Part shown: positions 23,927 to 32,540 of the stretch, in pieces
Numbering within the stretch: position 1 is the stretch's first letter
Layout: each line of letters begins with the position of its first letter
Assembly (NCBI GenBank): GCA_017524545.1
Contig: JAFXVN010000083.1
Coordinates: 36,493 to 100,492, forward strand
Source of the DNA: Bacteroidaceae bacterium
GTDB lineage: Bacteria > Bacteroidota > Bacteroidia > Bacteroidales > Bacteroidaceae
Direction: 5' to 3'
DNA length: 64,000 nucleotides
Position numbers and translations under genes: made by a program
The notes under the pieces: model-generated
What the model was told of the DNA's origin: nothing
The model's input: the letters and a program-made list of their open reading frames with translations, nothing else
Databases searched by the model: none

Positions 23927-24103
23927 CTAATCCTTGAAGGTGCTTGGTTCCCAGAACCCCTCGTCTTCATCTTCGAGGACAAATTCTTTTACGTCGCCTT
24001 CCTGACCTTCGCCGCCCTCACCAATATGCGAGCCAGCAAGAATTACTAAGGTCACTTCTGCAAAGTCTTCCTGCATGATAGGAGAAACATACTTTCGTTT
24101 CAT
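23927..24103 (-). CDS. 58-residue acidic small protein coupled to the subtilase gene
   Basis: ATG at 24103 overlaps the TGA of the giant subtilase gene (ATGA), and the frame runs to TAG at 23927-23929. The product has a short basic start (MKRKYVSPIMQEDF), a hydrophobic stretch ending VILAGS, a Gly/Glu-rich turn (GEGGEGQEG) and a very acidic tail (VLEDEDEGFWEPS). I recall many similar unnamed small proteins in Prevotella starting MK(K/R)-Y-xP and ending in acidic/aromatic tails; none has a function that I know. Overlap with the protease gene indicates co-translation. It might be an accessory, inhibitor or secreted peptide, but nothing in the sequence decides this. The stem TTAGCC/GGCTAA (23909-23931) overlaps its end and may terminate transcription. 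Confidence 0.65.
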   Translation of the reverse strand: MKRKYVSPIMQEDFAEVTLVILAGSHIGEGGEGQEGDVKEFVLEDEDEGFWEPSTFKD

Positions 24104-27100
24104 TTTACAATCACTTTTTTACCGTTAACTATATAAATTCCATGTCTCATGTTTTGCTGGTTTGCTTTTCGACCACCGAGGTCATAACAGTCAGCATTTG
24201 CAGATTTACCATCTACCATTTCATCCAGACTCGTTTCTTCATCTTCGCCTATTACCATCAGCTTCACTTCCGCAGGATTAGGAACCGAGGCGTATGGATT
24301 ATCCTCACGATCCTCGATTGTAAAATAACAGCGGAAAGAAACAAGGTTTTGACCGGGCAGCTGTCTGGAATACTTGCCTCCGCTCAGGGCATAGATGTTC
24401 TGCTCTTCTTCCGTGATGGATCTGCGTATATTGTTGCCAAAGAAGGTAATTTTCTTTTCTGCAGAGAGCACATAGAAACTGTTCATTTCTGCAGCTTTCA
24501 GTATAGCACCTGTTTGTGTAATTATCTGTGGATTTGTACTATTTGCGACCTTGGCCTGTACGCAGTACGGCGTGTTAGCTTTCACGACATCCCCTTCTTT
24601 CATGCGAACAACAGTGATATAGAAGCCACCATCCTCCTCCGTGTAGGTTCCTGCAAACTTGGCGAAAGCAAAGTGCTCCATCAACTCGCTTGTCAATGTC
24701 ACGTCAAACGGCACATACCAAGCCTGCCAGTTCGTGTTTTTGAATATGCGGGAATAGTGCAGTGTCTCTACATTCTTATCGCGACTGTTGCTATAATCTT
24801 CACCATCAATAAGAGTCAGTTCTAACACAGGTGTTGGTTCGCTGCCTTCATATTCCAGCCAATTGCTTCCGTCATAATAAAGAGGTTTCCATCCTTTTGA
24901 CTTTGCTGAGGCAACTTGCTCAGTGTCCATTACATTATGTTCGTTCTCGTTGTAAATGACGTATAAATTCGAGTTACTTACAACAGGCAGACTCTCAACC
25001 AAAGCATCCATACTCGCATCTTTGACCTGATTTTGGAAAAATGCCAACAATGTAAGTGCGGAACATCCTGACACATCAAGTTCTGTCAGCAGGTTGTTAT
25101 AGCAGCTTATCACATTCAGTGCAGTATTCTTTGACACATCAAGCATGGTCAGTTGATTGTCGTAACAATACAGATGTGTCAGAGCCGTATTATTTGATAT
25201 GTCAAGCATCGTCAGTTGGTTGTCATTGCATCCCAAATAAGTGAGTGCTGCATTTTGCAGGACGTCGAGTTCCTGAAGAGGGTTGTTTTGACAGCGCAAT
25301 TCTTTCAATGCTGTGTTGTTTGACAAATCAAGCGTTGTTAATTGGTTTTCATAGCATCGCAAATACTGTAACTTTGTATTCTTCGATACGTTGAGCGTAG
25401 TTAACCTGTTAGAACCACAGTTAAACCAACTTAGTTCCGTATTCTTTGATACGTCAACTGCATCCAATTGGTTTATGCTGCACCCTAATGTTGTCAATGC
25501 TATATTCTTAGACACATCAAGTGCAGTAAGTTGATTGTCATAACAATAAAGTACTGTCAGTGCCGTAAAGAACTCTATGCCCTTCAAGTCTTGGATATTA
25601 TTGCTGTGCACGTCAATTTCTTTGACAGCCGCAATTTCCTCATCCGTCAACACACCATCATCACCATATAATTGGCCGAGCAGCCAATTGCGGAAGTTCG
25701 CATCTGGGAAGTTTGTGGCATTGATAGCAATGCCAGTTGCTGGTGTCGATTCTCCAAACACCATTCGAACTGCCGGACGGTTTGTCGAAGCGGTGTAACT
25801 ATAAGTGTTTGTCACATCACCATAGCCTGTAGTGCTATCGCTCCTGCGATAAAGCGTATAGCCATTACCACTATTATAATAGTAGTATTTAAGGCCACTC
25901 TTATAATCGTCGCTCTTTCTTGTTACAACAACCACAAGATTGTCCGTGCCATTATATGTAAAGGTGCCCTGATTGAACGTCAGTGTCTCCCAGCCTGTCA
26001 TTTGTCCTAATGTCGGTGAGCCGGAATATACCAGCGTAAGATTGCCGCTTGGAACATAATCGGATGTGCTGGAGAAGTTCCCAGATTTGTGCCCTAAATA
26101 AACTTTCAACTCTGAAGTGGCATAGGACGTGCTACTTGCCACCTTAAATGCAATGCTGCTTATCGTGCCGCCCTTGCCTATTTCCGTCGGGGTGTAGAGC
26201 ATCTGTGTAGTTGAATATCGGTAGAAGTTATTGTATGGCACATTATAACCGGTGCTGTCTGCTTTTGCATCAATAGTCAGCGTGTTACCAGACCAAATCC
26301 CTGGCTCCAATGAGGTCGATCCTCCAAACACCAGTCGAATTGCTGGACGGTTTGTCGAAGTTTTATAATTATATGATATGTTTGTCACATCACCATAGCC
26401 TGTAGAACTATCGCTCCTACGATGGAGCGTATAGCCATCTCCACTATTATAATAGTAGTATTTGAGACCACCTTTATAATTATCACTCTTTCTTGTTACA
26501 ACGACCACAAGATTTTCCGTGCCATTATAAGTAAAGGTACCCTGATTGAATGTCAGCGTCTCCCAGCCTGTGGTTTGTCCTAATGTCGGTGAGCCTGAAT
26601 AAACCAGTGTAAGGTCACTGCTGCTGACATAATCGGATGTGCTGGAGAAGTTTCCGGATTTGTGCCCTAAATAAACCTTCAACTCTGAAGTGGTAAAAGA
26701 CGTGCTGCTTGCCACCTTAAATGCAATACTGCTTATCGTACCGCCCTTGCCTATTTCCACTGGGGTGTAGAGCATCTGTGACGTTGAATACTGGTAATAG
26801 TTGTTGTATGGCACATTATTACCAATGCTGTCTGCTTTTGCATCAATAGTCAGCGTGTTACCAGACCAGATCCCTGGCTCCAATGAAGTCGATCCTCCAA
26901 ACACCATTCGAACTGCTGGACGGTTTGTCGAAGCGCTATAATTATAAAATGTGTTTGTCACGTCACCATAGCCTGTATCGTTATCGCTCCAGCGGTAAAG
27001 CGTATAGCCATCACCACTGCTATAATAGTAGTATTTAAGTCCACTTTTAAAACTGGTGCTCTTTCTTGTTACAACAACCACAAGATTGTCCGTACCATTA

Positions 27101-29610
27101 TAAGTAAATGTGCCATGATTGAACTCCAGCGTCTCCCAGCCTGTCGTTTGTCCTAATGTTGGTGAGCCGGAATAAACCAGTGTAAGATTACTACTTGTGA
27201 CATAATCGGATGTACTGGAGAAGCTTCCGGATTTGTGCCCTAAATAAACTTTCACCTCTGAAGTGGCAAAGGAGGTGCTGTTTGCCACCTTAAATGCAAT
27301 ACTGCTTATCGTTCCGCCCTTGCCTATTTCTGCTGGGGTGTAGAGCATCTGAGTTGTTGAATACTGGTAATAATTTCCATAGGGAACAGTATAGCCAATG
27401 CTACTGGCTCCTGCATCAATCGTCAGCGTGTTACCAGACCAGGTTCCTGGCTCAACTTGAGTGCCTGATGTGCCAAGGATATATTGAATGCCTGCCAAAG
27501 CATCTATCTTTCCATTGCCGAAGCGCGAAGCATAGGTTCCGTTGGTGTAGCTGTCGGTGATAGCGGTCTGTGCCATGATAGTTTTAACATCGTTCACTGT
27601 TAAGCTTTTGTTCACGGATTTTGCAGCCTGTAGCCATTGTGCCACAATGCCTGCAGCCACAGGCGTTGCCATTGATGTACCTTCCATCATGGCGTATGGA
27701 GAGTTACTATTATTAACGACAAGGTCAGAAGTGCCATAGTAGCTATAGTCATCCACAGATGTATTGTGGTAGTGGTTCACGCCCGCAGCAAGGCGTGCCC
27801 CTGGAGCAGTAATCCAGGGATACGCTTGTCCCGTTGGACTTTGTGCAGCTGTGGCATAACTTGAGAAGTAGGCAATATCCCCCATCGTGTAGATGTCGGA
27901 GGCAGAGTTATTGGTGCCCGAAGATGCTTTCCAGTTTGTTTTTGAGACATAAGCTCCCACAGAGATAGCATTAGGGATGGTGGCTTGGACGCTCACACAC
28001 ATGTCATCAGTGCCAGCCGTCCAGGTGTGTCCCGAAGTCGTCAGATGGTTGGAGAAGTATGTGAAGTCGTTCATTCCCGACATATTAACGCTGGCACTGC
28101 CGCTGGCCGGATAAACTTCAATAGCAAGTGTGTATGCACTTTTGTAGTATGTTGTGCTGTTTTTTGTGGAAGTTGAATAGTTTTTGGATAATAGTCCATC
28201 ATCTGTATAAGCATAGATGCAGTAATTTTCATTATCCCACCAAGCCTTTATTATGTTTAATGTCCCGTCGTAATAGGTGTCCAATCCAGAAAAAGATGAA
28301 GTACTTGAAGTGACCGTCCAAGATTTCAAAATTGCACCTGTTGAATTGTTCAGTACATGTATCTTACAATTTAGTTCCTCTGTTGAAAAGGTCATGGAAA
28401 TATCACCCGGATAGTAGAAACCGGCATCCGTATTGGGATAGGTGTTAGAGCGCAGGATAGTGCCAAGGGGACTGGAACTGCTGGCAGAACTCTTCTTCAC
28501 AAAGAAGCCTCCACCCTCATTGTCTTTGCTATGTCCGGCATCGTTTGATGAGGCAAAGAGGATGATGTGTCCTGGATGGCTTTCGCCAAAGTATTGCCCT
28601 ACCAAGTCTGCCCATTCGCCTGTGCCGTTGTGGGGTCCCCAGTGTGACCCCCAGCTGTTGCTTACGACCAACGGCTTACCCTGGACATCGGCGTATGAGA
28701 CCATTTTTTTCAAAGCATTAGCAAGATAAGTGTTGTACAAACCCTTTACACCAGCCAGATAGAGATCAGCTCCAGGAGCCATGCCGCCGTAAGTAGCATT
28801 GGCATGATTGTCGGTGACAGTAACATTCGTACCGCTTACAACAACGCTCGAGCCGCCAGCGGTCGAGGCGCAATGTGTACCGTGGTCTGCCGCCTTATCA
28901 TCGGTCGTCGGCGACGTGTTTGTAATGGTTGTGTATTCGGTTTCACTTGAACCGTCATAGACGTATGCGCGCTTGATGCGGCTATTACCATTTTTGTCCT
29001 TAAATGCAATATGCTGGAAGTCAATGCCGTTGTCGATGACACCGAGCACCACACCTGTGCCGTCGAACTTGGTGGTAATGCCTGCAGCAGTGGCATCAGT
29101 TGACAGCTTGAGCAAATCATCCACATTGGTTTTCTGACGTGCAGCATCGGTCAGCGGACGCATCACCTGTGCCACCTTGATGCGAGTGACATTGTCAATG
29201 TCAGCCAGTTTCTCCAACTGCTTCACTGGTACTTTGGCTGTAACGAAATCCAGCCCGTCGAACGTCTCTTCCACTTCAACGCCAAGCGAACGCATGGCAC
29301 TTAGGTTGTTTACGTCTTTCAGATGGATGAAACATGAGATGTACGCCACGCCGCCTACCGTGTCGGGACTGGCTATCAGAGACTGGGGCTTCTGTTTCAT
29401 CATTTTCTCAGACAACTTGAGTCCTTTGATGTGTCGGGGACTTGTCGTTGGCTTTTCTACCTTTTTTTTCTGTTCATTTAAGAACCTTTGAGTTGTTAAA
29501 GCAAACTTTTCGTTCACCTCCTGTGCCCACAGCATAATAGAGGATACAGTAAACATAAATAGCAGAGTTATCGCCTTTAGATAAAAACTCCGCATAGGCA
29601 ACTGTTTCAT
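24100..29610 (-). CDS. Giant secreted subtilase (S8) with adhesin-like repeats, leucine-rich repeats and T9SS-like tail
   Basis: Residue numbers count from a TTG at 29634, but ATG 29610 (MKQLPMRSFYLKA) is the likelier start, followed by a signal peptide ending MLWAQ. The subtilase domain has all three catalytic motifs: VIDNGID (D201), DHGTHCAS (H251) and EGTSMATP (Ser near 650). Three ~192-residue repeats follow (about 727-1296), each opening EPG-WSGNTLTID and including VYLGHKSG. A run of ~22-residue leucine-rich repeats with the core LTxLDVSKNTAL follows (~1330-1530), then a beta domain and the tail YDLGGRK...HGIYIVNGKKV, like type IX secretion signals. A surface-attached protease that binds other molecules is the likely role. 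The gene is read from a strong promoter at 29964 through a structured leader. Confidence 0.87.
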   Translation of the reverse strand: MKQLPMRSFYLKAITLLFMFTVSSIMLWAQEVNEKFALTTQRFLNEQKKKVEKPTTSPRHIKGLKLSEKMMKQKPQSLIASPDTVGGVAYISCFIHLKDVNNLSAMRSLGVEVEETFDGLDFVTAKVPVKQLEKLADIDNVTRIKVAQVMRPLTDAARQKTNVDDLLKLSTDATAAGITTKFDGTGVVLGVIDNGIDFQHIAFKDKNGNSRIKRAYVYDGSSETEYTTITNTSPTTDDKAADHGTHCASTAGGSSVVVSGTNVTVTDNHANATYGGMAPGADLYLAGVKGLYNTYLANALKKMVSYADVQGKPLVVSNSWGSHWGPHNGTGEWADLVGQYFGESHPGHIILFASSNDAGHSKDNEGGGFFVKKSSASSSSPLGTILRSNTYPNTDAGFYYPGDISMTFSTEELNCKIHVLNNSTGAILKSWTVTSSTSSFSGLDTYYDGTLNIIKAWWDNENYCIYAYTDDGLLSKNYSTSTKNSTTYYKSAYTLAIEVYPASGSASVNMSGMNDFTYFSNHLTTSGHTWTAGTDDMCVSVQATIPNAISVGAYVSKTNWKASSGTNNSASDIYTMGDIAYFSSYATAAQSPTGQAYPWITAPGARLAAGVNHYHNTSVDDYSYYGTSDLVVNNSNSPYAMMEGTSMATPVAAGIVAQWLQAAKSVNKSLTVNDVKTIMAQTAITDSYTNGTYASRFGNGKIDALAGIQYILGTSGTQVEPGTWSGNTLTIDAGASSIGYTVPYGNYYQYSTTQMLYTPAEIGKGGTISSIAFKVANSTSFATSEVKVYLGHKSGSFSSTSDYVTSSNLTLVYSGSPTLGQTTGWETLEFNHGTFTYNGTDNLVVVVTRKSTSFKSGLKYYYYSSGDGYTLYRWSDNDTGYGDVTNTFYNYSASTNRPAVRMVFGGSTSLEPGIWSGNTLTIDAKADSIGNNVPYNNYYQYSTSQMLYTPVEIGKGGTISSIAFKVASSTSFTTSELKVYLGHKSGNFSSTSDYVSSSDLTLVYSGSPTLGQTTGWETLTFNQGTFTYNGTENLVVVVTRKSDNYKGGLKYYYYNSGDGYTLHRRSDSSTGYGDVTNISYNYKTSTNRPAIRLVFGGSTSLEPGIWSGNTLTIDAKADSTGYNVPYNNFYRYSTTQMLYTPTEIGKGGTISSIAFKVASSTSYATSELKVYLGHKSGNFSSTSDYVPSGNLTLVYSGSPTLGQMTGWETLTFNQGTFTYNGTDNLVVVVTRKSDDYKSGLKYYYYNSGNGYTLYRRSDSTTGYGDVTNTYSYTASTNRPAVRMVFGESTPATGIAINATNFPDANFRNWLLGQLYGDDGVLTDEEIAAVKEIDVHSNNIQDLKGIEFFTALTVLYCYDNQLTALDVSKNIALTTLGCSINQLDAVDVSKNTELSWFNCGSNRLTTLNVSKNTKLQYLRCYENQLTTLDLSNNTALKELRCQNNPLQELDVLQNAALTYLGCNDNQLTMLDISNNTALTHLYCYDNQLTMLDVSKNTALNVISCYNNLLTELDVSGCSALTLLAFFQNQVKDASMDALVESLPVVSNSNLYVIYNENEHNVMDTEQVASAKSKGWKPLYYDGSNWLEYEGSEPTPVLELTLIDGEDYSNSRDKNVETLHYSRIFKNTNWQAWYVPFDVTLTSELMEHFAFAKFAGTYTEEDGGFYITVVRMKEGDVVKANTPYCVQAKVANSTNPQIITQTGAILKAAEMNSFYVLSAEKKITFFGNNIRRSITEEEQNIYALSGGKYSRQLPGQNLVSFRCYFTIEDREDNPYASVPNPAEVKLMVIGEDEETSLDEMVDGKSANADCYDLGGRKANQQNMRHGIYIVNGKKVIVK
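25740..27465 (-). repeat. Three ~576 bp direct repeats inside the subtilase gene
   Basis: Units begin near 27465, 26890 and 26310 (reading leftward) and each encodes the same ~192-residue module. The second and third are closest to each other (shared IDAKADS), so the expansion looks stepwise. Their length and similarity make copy-number change by recombination likely and could hinder assembly. Confidence 0.85.
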
Positions 29611-29689
29611 ACAATAATGTTTTTCTGCCTGCAAACACCCCGAATTCGGCCATTAGTAATTTGTGATTTGTTCGTACAGATATACAAAA

Positions 29690-29957
29690 AAGGCGGGGTA
29701 TTTGCTTCTTAGCCTATCCTGGACCCGTAGGCTCTCGCATTGCCTTCATCACACAGGATAGACAACGCTCGCAAGCCCACGCCAGCACGTACTATATAAT
29801 AAAGATATAGGAACGTACCACGTAGACGCTTCGGTTGTCATCTGTCTGCTGTGATGAGTAGGAATTTGCGAGATTCACGAGTCACAACGACAAACGTTCG
29901 AAAACGTCTTTCTTGTATATAAGAACGCCCGCCGCCCATATATGAACCTGCAGAGCG
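29690..29957 (-). ncRNA. Candidate structured RNA or long leader upstream of the subtilase gene
   Basis: It starts just after a full promoter (29964-29994) and ends in a T-run (A-run 29685-29690 on the plus strand). GGCGGG near its 5' end can pair with CCCGCC directly before the T-run, enclosing the whole ~265 nt. Inside are nested stems visible on the plus strand: TTCTT/AAGAA (29910-29924), AGACG/CGTCT (29824 with 29905), TTGTC/GACAA, TCATC/GATGA and CTATCCTG/CAGGATAG (29713 with 29754). It has no good open frame and matches no riboswitch or housekeeping RNA that I can recognise. Either it is an independent small RNA or a regulatory 5' leader with an internal terminator for the protease gene, whose start is ~75 nt further on. 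Confidence 0.5.
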
Positions 29958-29963
29958 ATGCTG

Positions 29964-29994
29964 CAAAGATATAAATAATTACAGAAATAGCAAA
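29964..29994 (-). promoter_or_regulatory. Strong promoter upstream of the structured RNA and subtilase gene
   Basis: Minus strand: TTTG (29991-29994), 19 nt spacer, TATCTTTG (29964-29971). Exact match to the Bacteroidota consensus. The next gene on the right (30102) is also leftward, so this promoter drives the candidate RNA and the subtilase. Confidence 0.82.
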
Positions 29995-30101
29995 TAAAAG
30001 CAATGGAAAAAAGTTTGAAACAGAGAAAAAACGGTTCTATACGGATGCTTTTTCTTTGTTACTGCCATGCCTCGTTATGAAAAGAATCTTTTTTCGACAG
30101 T

Positions 30102-31106
30102 TTATAGCCGCACGCCGAAGTAGGTGTGGACTTGCCATTTGATATTGTACACGGCGAGACTCTCCCTGTCGCCGATGTTTGTGAAGTTGAATACGGCGGA
30201 AAGGCCGAAGAATGTCCTGCGCATCTGGCGCACGACAGCACTGCGTCCTGTGATGATGAACTCGGGGAAGTGGTAGTGCAGTGGTACGCGGGTTTCGCCG
30301 ATGCTCATGGAGGTGTTGCTATAGACGATGAATGTAGGCAGAGCCGAGATGTGCAACATCCAGCCGCGCCCGGGCACATAGTTGTAGCCATAGCCGCCGC
30401 CGATGCCGATGTTTGTCATCTTGAAATCCATCCCCTTCTCCCCGCTGACCGTGCCGTACTGTCCCTGCCCCGAAGCTGCCAGCAGGAAGCTGCCGGCGCT
30501 GCGCCGCTGGATGTAGTTCTGCGAGAAAGCGGCGGGATAGGAGAAGCGGCGGCGGCTGAAGCAATAGTAGGCATTCACGTTCAGCGTCTTTAGCGTGAGC
30601 AGGTCGGCAGGCATCTGTCTCCTTTCTCCTCCCTCCGTCTCGTGCCATCCAGTGAAGTTTTTTGCTTTCTGATAGACGACATCAAAGCCGAAGCTTTTGC
30701 CGTATGATTTGAAGTTCAGCTCGTAGTCGCTGTACTTGCCCATCAGCTTGGCGGGATTAAGGGCTGCACTGAGTGTTAAGCCCAGATAGCTCACGCTCAG
30801 GCTGACGGTCGATTTGCGGGCGGCAGTCAGCTCCGACGTGAAGTGATGCTGGTTTTCTATCCCTTTTACCTTGAGTTTTGCGCCGGAGAGGTTGAACCGG
30901 CCTGCAATGGTCCACTTGGTTTTCGGACGGGTGATGTAGGCGGTGTCTATGTTCGAATCATGGAAGTACCGTGCAGCAAGAAGGCTGTCTATATGGGTGA
31001 CAGCCTTACTCCCTGTGATACGCTGCCACAGCGTTGGCTTCTTTTCCTGTGCGTTGACCAGCAGAAAGGTCAGCACAGCCAGCAGTCCTGTGGCGAATAG
31101 TCTCAT
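30102..31106 (-). CDS. DUF4421-type outer-membrane protein
   Basis: A signal peptide (MRLFATGLLAVLTFLLVNAQ) is followed by 310 residues of alternating polar/hydrophobic beta strands, ending in a typical outer-membrane terminal aromatic pattern (VHTYFGVRL). Segments such as YIQRRSAGSFLLAASGQ and GGGYGYNYVPGRGW recall the DUF4421 family of Bacteroidota, which has no known function. It is the last gene of the leftward efflux operon, 6 nt after the TolC-like gene, so it may be co-expressed with the pump, but a part in efflux is not established. Confidence 0.72.
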   Translation of the reverse strand: MRLFATGLLAVLTFLLVNAQEKKPTLWQRITGSKAVTHIDSLLAARYFHDSNIDTAYITRPKTKWTIAGRFNLSGAKLKVKGIENQHHFTSELTAARKSTVSLSVSYLGLTLSAALNPAKLMGKYSDYELNFKSYGKSFGFDVVYQKAKNFTGWHETEGGERRQMPADLLTLKTLNVNAYYCFSRRRFSYPAAFSQNYIQRRSAGSFLLAASGQGQYGTVSGEKGMDFKMTNIGIGGGYGYNYVPGRGWMLHISALPTFIVYSNTSMSIGETRVPLHYHFPEFIITGRSAVVRQMRRTFFGLSAVFNFTNIGDRESLAVYNIKWQVHTYFGVRL

Positions 31107-31112
31107 CGTAAT

Positions 31113-32534
31113 TTATTTCGAACCGCCGCCAAGGGCGATATAAAGGGCGATGACGGCCTGGGCACCATTGTACATGTTCATAGCCTCGCTGAGTTGGGCC
31201 GAGAGCAGCGACTCCTGGGCGGTGAGCACTTCAAGGTAGTTGGCCTTGCCATTGTCCATCAGTTCGTGTGTGCCGATGTATGCCTCGCGGAGCACCTGCA
31301 CCTGACGATGGTAGTAGGTATTTTTCTCGCGTGCAACCTGGCAGTCAGCAAGTGCCTCGTTCACCTCGTTGCCTGCATCGATGACGGTCTGCACATACAT
31401 CTTCTGCATATCCTGCTCGGAGAGCTTGTTGATTTTCAGGTTGGCGATGAGCTGACCACGGGCGAAGAGGGGCTGGGTGAGCTGGCCCACGAAATTGAGC
31501 AGCATGGCACCGGGATTGACGACAGCACCGCCGCCGTTGTTCGTCCAGCCGATGGTTCCCGAGAGGGTGACATTGGGGAAGAAGGCGGAACGAGCCGCCT
31601 GCGTGTTGTAGAAGGCTTCCTCCATTGCGAAGTTAGCCATGCGGATGTCGGGGCGCAGCTCCAGCAGCGCAGCAGGCACGCCAATCTTGAGGAACCGGGT
31701 ATCGAACATGCGCTGGCCGGTGTCTCCCTGTGCATCCGGATGATGCAAAGCCGAGCTGCCCCACGCGCTGCGGTTGATGTGCTGCGGCGGGATGGCCAGC
31801 AGTTTGCAGAGGGCGTTCTCGGTGGAATGGATGCTGCGGTGAATATCGACAATCTGAGTTTTGACGCTGAGGTACGACGACTCCAACTGGTTGACGGCGG
31901 TCGAGTATGCCTTGCCGTTCTCGAATAGCGACTTTTGGGTCTCCAAAGAGGCTTTCCAAAGGCTGTCGGTCTGGGTGAGGATGTCCAACTGGTGGTCGAG
32001 CACCTGAAGCATGAAGTACTGCTGGGCAACGGAGCTGACGAGGTTAGAGCGCACAGCTTCCTCCATCATTTGAGCCTGCATCAGGACGGCCTTGGCGGCA
32101 CGTTTCTTGCTGGTGATGTTGCCGAAGACGTCAATGTCCCAAGATAGCTGCAAGGGCAGGTTGTAGGTCTTCGACCACGGGCTGTTGTCGAACTTAGCCA
32201 GTGTGCCTTGCGGCGTGAAGTAGAGCGAGGGCAGATAGGCCATCTTTGCCGCTTTCAGGGAAGCTTCGCTCTGCTCCACGGCGATGCGGGCGGAGTTCAG
32301 GTCGGTATTGTTGGCAAGCACCTGCTCGATGAGCTGCTGAAGCAGAGGGTCGGTGAAGAACTCGCGCCACGACATCTGTGCCAGCGACTCGCTTCCTTCG
32401 ACAGCACCTCCCTCCGGCACTGTGCCAAAGGTGTTGGCCGGAGCTTCCACCTTCTGCTCGTATTTGTTGTACAGGCTGCAGCCCGTGACCGTCAGGCTCA
32501 CGGCTGCAGCGACAATTATATTCTTGTAATTCAT
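31113..32534 (-). CDS. TolC/NodT-family outer-membrane efflux lipoprotein
   Basis: The lipoprotein signal is VSLTVTGCSLY. The 473-residue body has the two repeated halves of the outer-membrane factor family, with long alpha-helical coiled coils (VLANNTDLNSARIAVEQSEASL; LREAYIGTHELMDNGKANYLEVLTAQESLL) and the NodT-type motif LELRPDIRMANFAMEEA. It should form the trimeric exit duct of the RND pump encoded just upstream (6 nt gap). Confidence 0.93.
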   Translation of the reverse strand: MNYKNIIVAAAVSLTVTGCSLYNKYEQKVEAPANTFGTVPEGGAVEGSESLAQMSWREFFTDPLLQQLIEQVLANNTDLNSARIAVEQSEASLKAAKMAYLPSLYFTPQGTLAKFDNSPWSKTYNLPLQLSWDIDVFGNITSKKRAAKAVLMQAQMMEEAVRSNLVSSVAQQYFMLQVLDHQLDILTQTDSLWKASLETQKSLFENGKAYSTAVNQLESSYLSVKTQIVDIHRSIHSTENALCKLLAIPPQHINRSAWGSSALHHPDAQGDTGQRMFDTRFLKIGVPAALLELRPDIRMANFAMEEAFYNTQAARSAFFPNVTLSGTIGWTNNGGGAVVNPGAMLLNFVGQLTQPLFARGQLIANLKINKLSEQDMQKMYVQTVIDAGNEVNEALADCQVAREKNTYYHRQVQVLREAYIGTHELMDNGKANYLEVLTAQESLLSAQLSEAMNMYNGAQAVIALYIALGGGSK

Positions 32535-32540
32535 AGTCTA

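Noticed and set aside
29640-29649. CCGAATTCGG palindrome as a cloning or vector artefact
   Set aside because: Flanking sequence continues naturally into gene and leader on both sides; a single 10 bp palindrome is not evidence of a join.
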